Assembly (NCBI GenBank): GCA_013400975.1 | Contig: WBMZ01012037.1 | Coordinates: 48,967 to 112,966 of the forward strand | Length of the DNA stretch: 64,000 nucleotides | Source of the DNA: Atrichornis clamosus | Taxonomy: Eukaryota; Chordata; Aves; Passeriformes; Menuridae | Direction: 5' to 3' | Part shown: one piece after another, positions 42,641 through 64,000 of the stretch | Numbering within the stretch: the stretch's first letter is position 1 | Layout: each line of letters opens with the position of its first letter | Translations under genes and position numbers: made by a program | Notes under the pieces: generated by a model | The model's input: the letters and a program-made list of their open reading frames with translations, nothing else | Database searches by the model: none | Told to the model about the DNA's origin: nothing

Positions 42641-44192
42641 TGGTGGAAGTGTGTTTTGGAAACAATCCTCAGTGTATCCCTCAGGGGGAGCAGCATGGCC
42701 CAGTGTCCCTGTTCAGGTGCTCCAGGATGAGAGTGAGGAGCAGCATCCTCCAAGGAATATGCACTGAAGCTGCTGGAATGGGAATGTGGGAAGTCACTGG
42801 TAAGTTTCTGTTTGTTCCAGCCCAATCACACTCTCACACTCTGAGGGATGGAAAGAGGAATTAGTGCCTCCCAGATCTGCCTGCCCTAGAGAGGGAAGAG
42901 TCAGGAAGAGGAGTTCAGGGAGCTGTAACAACCTCCTGAGGTGTTGCCCTCTCAGAGCTGGGGTCTGCTGGGAATGCCAGAATAGCATAGCAATACCTGA
43001 TCATTTCATGTGGTGGTGGACAGGAGAAACAGCCCTCTTCTAGGCCAGGCTGGGGCTCTTTCCAGTTGGAAGAGTTTGAAGTTCTGTACATTTCCCCAGC
43101 CTAACCTGAAATTTGGTGCACCTACAACACACAAAGCCTGAACTTAACTAAAGTCCAGTTTGGAATGCTGCTCGGGACACTGAAAAACCAGAACTGGTTG
43201 TTGTGCTGAAGATGGTAGGAAACAGCCCTGGCCAGAAGCAGGGAGAGCCTCCAGCTCCTGAATTCCCTGCAGGTGTCCTGGTGCAGGCCCTGGGCTGTGG
43301 CAGCCTGCCCTGCTCCTTCCCCAGGCTGTAGAGAGCAGAGTTCCCTAAACACCAAGTTGCTCAGATTTTTAAGTTGCTTCCTTCAGCTCACCCTGCTGTG
43401 TGCCAAACTCCTTGGTGGGCTCTGACCCAAATCTCACCTTCCTCTCACCTAAATCAAATCTCACCTCACCCTGCCCAGACAGCTGATGAGGGTAAATCCA
43501 GGGACCTGCTGAAGAAATCAAGCTGCCCTTGGCCTTTTCACGTGACACCATCCATAAGGAAGTATTTGGTGACCTTTGATCCAAGCAGCAAATGTCCCTT
43601 AAGCTCCATTCTGAGGGTGACAAACCAGGGCAGCTGGGGTGACAACACGGAGCAAGGCTGAAGGGAGGTGGAACACGGAAGTGTGAAGGACAAAACTGCT
43701 CAGAAGATACAGGATATCATTCCACATCCATGTGCCCAGGTCTGCATCCATCCAGGTCTGCAGCCATTCCCTGCTCAGGGCCCATCCCACATCCCAGCTG
43801 TGACACGGACTGGGAAGTAGCACTGGGATGTGTTTGGGACTGGGTGATTTAACAGACACGAGGGATTCTTTCCTGGCTGCCTCAAGAAAGGACAGAGCAG
43901 TGCCTGGAAGCACAGCCTGCGGCACCCAGAGCTGGTGGCACCTTTATCCCAAAACACTCATCAGACACTGACCAGGACCTTCTCCTCAGTGGGGCCACCA
44001 GCGGGTAGGGCTGGGGGTTCACGTGGACACACTCCGCTGTCTGGTTTAAGATCACCAAATCACGATCCCAGAGGATCCTCCCGCAGTCCAGGGAACTGGT
44101 GCTCCAGCTGTTCCCATCCCTGCCTGCACGGTCACTGCAGCCATTTTCAGGAGCTCGTGGGATTATTACTTTCTTAAAAAACCAAAAACTTG
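42641..44192. other. Intergenic spacer between convergent SLC31A1 and CDC26
   Basis: About 1.5 kb between the two poly(A) signals. No exon-like frame with splice sites and no clear CR1 copy was recognised. Confidence 0.55.
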
Positions 44193-44198
44193 TTTATT
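44193..44198 (-). terminator. Poly(A) signal of CDC26
   Basis: TTTATT on the plus strand reads AATAAA on the minus strand, 160 bases past the CDC26 stop, giving a short 3' UTR. Confidence 0.7.
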
Positions 44199-44357
44199 TA
44201 AAACAAAACAACTCGGCCAAGGGGCGTTAACGGGCGTGTTAACTAAACTTAAAAAACAAAAAATTAACAGCTCAGAGGGGGGACGGCGAGGCCCGTCCAG
44301 CGCGGCCCCCCCGGCTGAGCGGCGCTGAGGCCCACGGGGGGCCCGGAGCAGCCCCCG

Positions 44358-44685
44358 TTAGAACTCGAAGGTGCCGAAGTGCGCGGTGCGGCCGCCGGCC
44401 TTGGGCTGCGGCTTGTACCCGATGCGGTCATTGATGAGCTGCTCGCGGCTCTTGTGCTCCGTGCCCAGCGCTCCGATCGCCGCCGCCTCCTCGCCGCCCG
44501 CCGCCGACTCCGCCTCGTCCCGCTGCTTCCTGCGGCTCTGCGGGCGAACGGGCCGGTCAGGGCCGGGGGCGGGCCGAGCCCCCTGCGCCCGGCCCCGCGC
44601 GCACCTCCAGCTCCTTCCGGACGCTCTCGAACTCCTCGATGTCGTCCAGCTTCAGCTCCAGCCGCGTCGGCTTCCGACGGAGCAT
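44358..44685 (-). CDS. CDC26: Anaphase-promoting complex subunit CDC26, 2 coding exons, 86 aa
   Basis: CDC26 is a small APC/C subunit whose N-terminus threads through the TPR superhelix of CDC16/APC6 and stabilises it. Exons are 44605-44685 and 44358-44537, separated by a 67-bp GC-rich intron (donor gtgcgc, acceptor cgcccgcag). The N-terminus [20 protein letters not shown] is the conserved APC6-binding segment. The C-terminal part keeps [18 protein letters not shown] and ends in FGTFEF. The middle is Ala/Glu/Gly-rich and variable. Length agrees with the human protein (85 aa). The start is fixed by the conserved second residue onward, and no upstream in-frame start fits. It is divergently transcribed from PRPF4 across 441 bp. 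Confidence 0.96.
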
Positions 44686-45126
44686 CGCGACCGGCGACAC
44701 CGCGACCGGGCCGGCCCGAGCGCTGCCGCCCTTAGCGGGCCCCGCCACAGCTCCCGGCGTGCCCTGCGCGCCCCGCCCACTCCGCCACACCTCCCGGCGT
44801 GACCAGCGCGCCCTGCCTCCTGTCCTTCCACACTTCCCGACCTGCCTCGCGCGTACAGCTTGTCCCGCCACACCTCCCGGCGTGCCCTGCGTGTTTCTCC
44901 CTTAACGGGCAATGCATCTCCCGGCGTTCTCCGCGCGACCCTCCCTCAGCACTCCCGCCACACCTCCCGGCGTGCCCCGCGCGATCCGGAAATAGTCGTG
45001 AGGCGCCGGAGCCCGACCGCAGCGAGTTTCGTACTGTTCACGTTCTCCGGTTCCTGATTCCCGTTCCTATTCCCATTTTCGGTCTTGTTCCTGGTTCGCG
45101 GTCTTGTTCCCGGTTCCGTTCCCGCC
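44686..45126. promoter_or_regulatory. Bidirectional CpG promoter of CDC26 (-) and PRPF4 (+)
   Basis: The two start codons are 441 bp apart in CpG-rich sequence without a TATA box. More than half of the interval is the tandem motif array at 44743-44990. Near 45050-45110 a second small internal repetition of CCGGTTCC, CCCGTTCC and GGTCTTGTTCC occurs in the PRPF4 5' UTR region. Confidence 0.85.
44743..44990 (+). repeat. Six-copy ~42-bp tandem array with a ZNF143-like core
   Basis: The core CTCCCGGCGTG or a variant starts at 44751, 44791, 44834 (degenerate), 44874, 44918 and 44964; steps are 40, 43, 40, 44 and 46. Better copies are preceded by CCGCCACAC (GCCACAG in the first copy) and followed by CCCTGCGCG or a variant. 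The combined unit resembles the ZNF143/THAP11 element, in which ACTACAA is followed by CTCCCAGCATGC and then a GCG-rich tail. The array structure is read directly; the factor is inferred. Confidence 0.85.
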
Positions 45127-53368
<8,242 letters not shown>

Positions 53369-53429
53369 CTCCGAGGGGCTGGTTATGAACTGGGATGGGG
53401 ACATTAATGACTTTCAGTTGCTTTTTTAT

Positions 53430-53435
53430 ATTAAA
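53430..53435 (+). terminator. Candidate poly(A) signal of PRPF4
   Basis: ATTAAA 62 bases after the stop codon in TTTATATTAAAGAAAAC. No AATAAA occurs before the CR1 copy at 54270, so a short 3' UTR is the simplest reading. Confidence 0.5.
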
Positions 53436-54269
53436 GAAAACATAAGAATCGGCAACTTCAACATGTTACAGCAGCTGCAGTCATGGGCTGCTCTGGAGTT
53501 CAGGTGTGTTTGAAGCACCAGTGTTGGCCAGGACTTGGTTAGAGTGAAGTCTTGGGCGTTTTCCCACTTCTAGGACTCTTTTTATACTGCAGGTACCACT
53601 TTTTGCTGTAATTTGGAGATGATCCATCTACTTCCACCCTCCCTTCCAAGTCTGGCTTCCAGGTGTCCAGCCTGTTAAACATTTGCAGTAACCACAGAGC
53701 ACCTCAGGTTTGGTGTGTGGTTCAGCCTCTGTTACTGCCCTTCTCACCTTTTTCCAGGAATCTTTGGTAGGAGTCTGATTTCAAACTTGGTTTGCATTTA
53801 GAGAAAGCTGTCAGAGGAAGAGTACATGTCCCACTTTCCCTGCCTCAGCACTGGTGTCTCTGGATGGAGAGCTGCATTTCCCTGGGATTCACTTACTGTA
53901 GCTTTCACTCACAGGGAAGCTCTTTTTTTCCATGTACCCCCTCATGTCCTGCTCCTGAGCTGTCCCATGGACTGTGTGTTGCAAATCCTTGTCAGCATCT
54001 CCTGTTCCAGTGTTGCTGTGTGAGGTGATACGAAGGTCATTCCATGCAGGATTGTCTTGCTCTGCCTTACCCCTTGGAGAGCTTTTGTACTTCTTTGTTC
54101 TTGAAATTGAGGTTTTGTAAATGTTGTGCCCTGGAAAATCTAAACATGTTTTGAATGTGCATCCTGGGGTCGGGGTCTGACCAAGGAATGGAGAAATTAC
54201 AGGAATTTCACAATGCACAGTTTGATTTCTGCTGGTGTGAAAAACAGCTGAGAAGGGGTGAGGTCACTG
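53436..54269. other. Spacer between convergent PRPF4 and WDR31
   Basis: No splice-bounded frame or repeat was recognised. In human, RNF183 lies between these two genes; no RING-type Cys/His pattern is visible here. Confidence 0.5.
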
Positions 54270-54645
54270 GGTTTGTTCAGCCTGGAGAAGGGGAGGCTGA
54301 GGGGAGACTTATCAGGGGCTGCAGCTCCTCCCGAGGGGCAGCTCCGATCTGTGCTCTCTGTGTGACAGGGACAGGACCCAGGGAACGGCTGGAGCTGTGC
54401 CAGGGAGGGTCAGGCTGGAGATCAGGAAAAGGTTCTTCCCCCAGAGGGTGCTGGGCACTGACCAGGCTCCCCAGGGAATGGGCACGGCCCCAAGGCTGCC
54501 AGAGCTCCAGGAGCCTTTGGACAACGCTCCCAGGGATGCACAGGGTGGGATTATTGGGGTGTCTGTGTGGGGCCAGGAGTTGGAATGGATGATCCTGGTG
54601 GGTCCCTTCCAGCTCAGGATATTCTGTGATTGTATGAAAACCTTC
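54270..54645 (+). mobile_element. CR1 LINE 3' end, relatively young subfamily
   Basis: TTGTTCAGCCTGGAGAAGGG, GATCAGGAAAAGGTTCTTCC and GTCCCTTCCAGCTCAGGATA, ending TTCTGTGATTGTATG. Forward, in the PRPF4-WDR31 spacer. It starts further upstream than the related copy at 33003. Confidence 0.93.
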
Positions 54646-54779
54646 AGGAGTAAAGAGAAGACGGATTCACCTCCCTGTTGTTGGCTGGGGAGCAGCTGTC
54701 TGTGTTCCTTGGGAATGTGAGCACAGTTCCAGGGAAAATACGATGAGATGAGAGGCCAGCAACTAACACAGAATTATTA

Positions 54780-54785
54780 TTTAAT
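54780..54785 (-). terminator. Candidate poly(A) signal of WDR31
   Basis: TTTAAT on the plus strand reads ATTAAA on the minus strand, about 370 bases past the WDR31 stop. Confidence 0.45.
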
Positions 54786-55156
54786 TGCAGTTTCCTCTGG
54801 TCCAAGCCCAGGTCCAACTGTGTGTGCTCAGCCTGGTGCTCAAGTACATCCCATGGCTCCTGGCAGCTCGTCCCCTCCCTCTGCCCATCCTGCACCTCTG
54901 GCTGCAGGGAGGCTTTGTCAGGAAAATCAGGAGGCTCACTCAGGAGCAAGAGCTCAGCCTGAAGGCACGCAGGGTTTGGCTTTCCTCCTGGACAGCTCTG
55001 GTGCCTTCCTGCACCCACAAACCAGCCAGCAGATCCCCCAGCCCCTGCTGACACGTCCCTGCTCCCCAGGCACAGAGTCCCTGCTGCCCCCGGGCCGGGG
55101 AGCTCCCGGGGCTCCCGTCCCCTCCCGGGACAGTCTGTGACAGGAGGTTCCTGCGC

Positions 55157-61614
<6,458 letters not shown>

Positions 61615-61618
61615 AGCC

Positions 61619-63993
61619 CTGGCAAGGAGCAGGCAGTGGTGGGTGTCACATCAGCACCTCAGGTAGCTGCTGAGGGGACACGACCTGTGGGTGAGGGGAC
61701 ACAGCATCAGCAGGGATCCAGAGGGGTTCTGCTGTTCCATATTCAGGATAAGGTGCTGGTAACACGTTATCTACATCCTAACTCCATGTAGAATAAGAGG
61801 AAAACCTCAGAGGATGGGACATCTGGAGGCAGAGCCAGCAGCAGAGTGAGGTTACTGGGACCCCATGTTGAGCTTAAAAATACTCAGGCTTGGTGAGGCC
61901 ACAACAGAGATGGAGCTGCTGCCTGTCATTCCTGTAGCACCTTACACCTCCTCTTACTCCAGTATCTGGCCTGTACTTCCATACATCCTGGAGATCCCAG
62001 TCTCTGGACTGGTGAAGGCAGACACCTGCAGACTGGAGTTAGTGCAGCAGCTCGTGGGACCAAGTGCAGGCACAGACAGCCCCAACTCAAGAGGGCCAGC
62101 CTGGCAAGACTTGAAGCGATCTTCCCATGAGCTGAGGAACACTTTGGGAAGAGTTTCCATGTCCAAACGCCGATTCCAAACAAGACAAGACCCTGTGGAC
62201 AACCCAGATGCATCAGCAAACACTTGCTGGCCAGGCCGGGGCCAGCCCTATCCCAGCACATCCCTCACCAGATGGGTCAGGACAGCCAGTCCCTGACCCA
62301 GCATCCATCCAGGTGAGGAGCAGCATCCCTCCCTCATGTCCTCACAGGTCACAGACTGAGCACAAGCCACTCTCAGTGACAGTGAATTGTCGCAGACAAT
62401 AATTGGCTGCTGCTTAGCTCGAGGCACACTAATTGGATTTAGTCTGTACTATGTGTATGTCGGCATTCCCATCTTCTGGGGCTTGAGTATTTTTGCTAAT
62501 AAAAATCAGGGAAAAAAACCCACCTGCTTTTTCCAGCAAAGAACTCCTTGAAGACTCTGCCCACAAAAAAAGTGAAAACCAAATCCTGGAAGCACTGAGC
62601 AAAAGGGGTTGGGTTCCTACAAAATTCCCTTTCTAATTTTACCCTGACAGCCTTTGTGATTAGCAATTAGTAATACCCAGTTAATCTCCTCCTGTTCTAT
62701 CCATGAGTTTGCATCTTCCAAAGCTGTGAGGAATGATCAATCTCACAGCTGAGGGACTGTGATAATTTGGCAATTTACTCTTTCAATCAGAGTGGGTGCC
62801 CCAATCGTTTCAGTCCGTTAGGAACATGACTTTCCTCTGGCAGTAGGAGAAATTTGGAAGTTGGTTCTCCTGCAAAACAAGATGTTAGAAAAACCTAAGA
62901 GGTGAATTCTGATTTTTAAATTATGATGGTTACTGTTTCCAAGCAGCAGTTAGTTAATGTCCATCCCTACCTGCACAGGAGCTCAGAGGGAGCTGGAGGA
63001 CACAGGGAGCTGCTGGAGGCCACAGGAGGCTGCAGGGAAGGTGGGAGCTCTGTCCTGTGTCTCACTGTGTTCTCCTGCCTCTTCCACACTGCAAGAACGA
63101 GCAACCCGAATGAGAGCAGTGCTCAGGCAGGATGTTCATCCCAGGGTTTGCTGTCTGCATCACAACACATGTTTATCCAGCACCTGCTCCATCACAAAGC
63201 TCTAAAAACTCAGGGATCCTGCAGCAACTGATCCACACAAAAAGCTTCACCTCCAGCAGACTGAGTTTCATGCTAGGGAATCCCCTTAGCCTCCCTTCCC
63301 CAAAAATGCATCACTTAACAGAAATCAAACACAGTTTTTACTAAATTGCTTTTAAAAAATAACCCACACTGCTGCCTCCACCTGTCCAGGCTCTGCACTG
63401 AAATCCATACCATGGGATAGGGAATGACAAGAGCCACAGCAGCAGCACAGGGACCCCCCCTCATGGGGGGATGAGCATCCCTTCGAGGAGAATGTTCGAC
63501 CATTTCTGGGGAGGATGGGGGACATCCTACATTCCTAGAGCTGGGGGGTGACCCTGTGGGATGTCAGTGGGACCATCCCAGGTCCCTATGGATGGAGGTG
63601 GGTCAGTGGGAGCATCCTGGGTCCCGATGNTCAGTGGGAGTGGGTCCCGATGGATGGGGGTGGCCCATGGGGTGTCAGTGGGAGCATCCTGGGTCCCTAC
63701 AGATGGGGGTGGCCCGGTGGGGATCAGTGGGAGCATCCCAGATCCCCGTGATGGGAGTGGGCCTGTCGGGGGTCAGTGGGAGCATCCCGGATCCCCGTGA
63801 TGGGAGTGGGCCTGTGGGGGTCAATGGGAGCATCCCGAGCCCCCGTGATGGGGGAGCCCCTCAAGTGCCGTGTGGGGCAGCCTGGCAGGGGCGAGGCGGG
63901 CGCAGCCCCTAGGAAAGGTGTGGGACCAACACGAGTCCCTGCGGCCGGGGCAGCCCCACGGCCCGGCCCCGGCCGCCCCCGCCGCGCACTCAC
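61619..63993 (-). other. WDR31 intron 1 (probable)
   Basis: It runs from the acceptor before the first coding exon (TTGCCAG then GGCT) up to a CpG-island donor at 63993-63992 on the minus strand. It has no other recognised exon; near its 5' end is the 49-bp minisatellite. Confidence 0.55.
63563..63870 (+). repeat. ~49-bp minisatellite, about six copies, with one N
   Basis: The unit begins GTCAGTGGGAGCATCC, then GGGTCCCYRTGATGGG and GTGGGCCTGTGGGG. Unit starts are near 63563, 63602, 63674, 63723, 63772 and 63821, plus a partial unit at 63630. The last three steps are exactly 49. The single ambiguous base is at 63630, where one unit is broken. Confidence 0.9.
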
Positions 63994-64000
63994 CGGCCCC
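63875..64000. promoter_or_regulatory. Edge of a CpG island with a first-exon donor, probably WDR31
   Basis: CpG-rich end of the window. On the minus strand GGGGCCG is followed by gtgagtgcgc, a strong donor whose exon (63994 onward) runs off the window. By position and strand it is the likely untranslated first exon of WDR31. In human, BSPRY starts divergently just beyond. Confidence 0.55.

Noticed and set aside
63724..63993. A minus-strand Ala/Arg/Pro-rich frame starting MSARRG at the right edge, as a possible WDR31 or BSPRY start
   Set aside because: It reads through the minisatellite and a donor site. The family start MGxLQSK is found at 61614.

Overview
The window is vertebrate nuclear DNA and almost certainly avian. 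Genes are split by GT-AG introns, two CpG-rich bidirectional promoters are present, and the dispersed repeats are CR1 LINE 3' ends with the avian terminal motif (TTGGAAGGGACC on one strand, ATTCTGTGATTC on the other). The order FKBP15(-), SLC31A1(+), CDC26(-), PRPF4(+), WDR31(-) matches human 9q32. The species cannot be read from the sequence; a songbird is my guess.

Layout. Positions 660-15616 (minus) hold the first 19 coding exons of FKBP15, and its 3' half lies left of the window. A CpG island (about 15150-16450) contains the FKBP15 start and the untranslated first exon of SLC31A1. Between them lies a ten-copy, ~27-bp tandem array of GC boxes. SLC31A1 (copper transporter CTR1) has a 19-kb first intron, four coding exons (35298-39080) and a probable 3.5-kb 3' UTR. 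It converges on CDC26 (44358-44685, minus), a tiny two-exon gene for an APC/C subunit. CDC26 is head to head with PRPF4 (45127-53368, plus), the U4/U6 snRNP WD40 protein, in 14 coding exons. Their 441-bp shared promoter carries a six-copy ~42-bp tandem array whose core resembles the ZNF143 promoter motif. WDR31 (55157-61614, minus) has nine coding exons. Its probable untranslated first exon begins at the right edge, next to a ~49-bp minisatellite that contains the only N in the window.

The genes are not one pathway. They do copper uptake (SLC31A1), endosome and actin traffic (FKBP15), cell-cycle ubiquitination (CDC26), pre-mRNA splicing (PRPF4) and probably cilium-related WD40 scaffolding (WDR31). 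They share an alternating head-to-head and tail-to-tail layout. The most unusual structure is that both internal bidirectional promoters are built from short tandem repeats, each unit carrying one transcription-factor-like motif. All exon boundaries were set by hand from splice sites, reading phase and remembered human proteins; every exon joined in phase.
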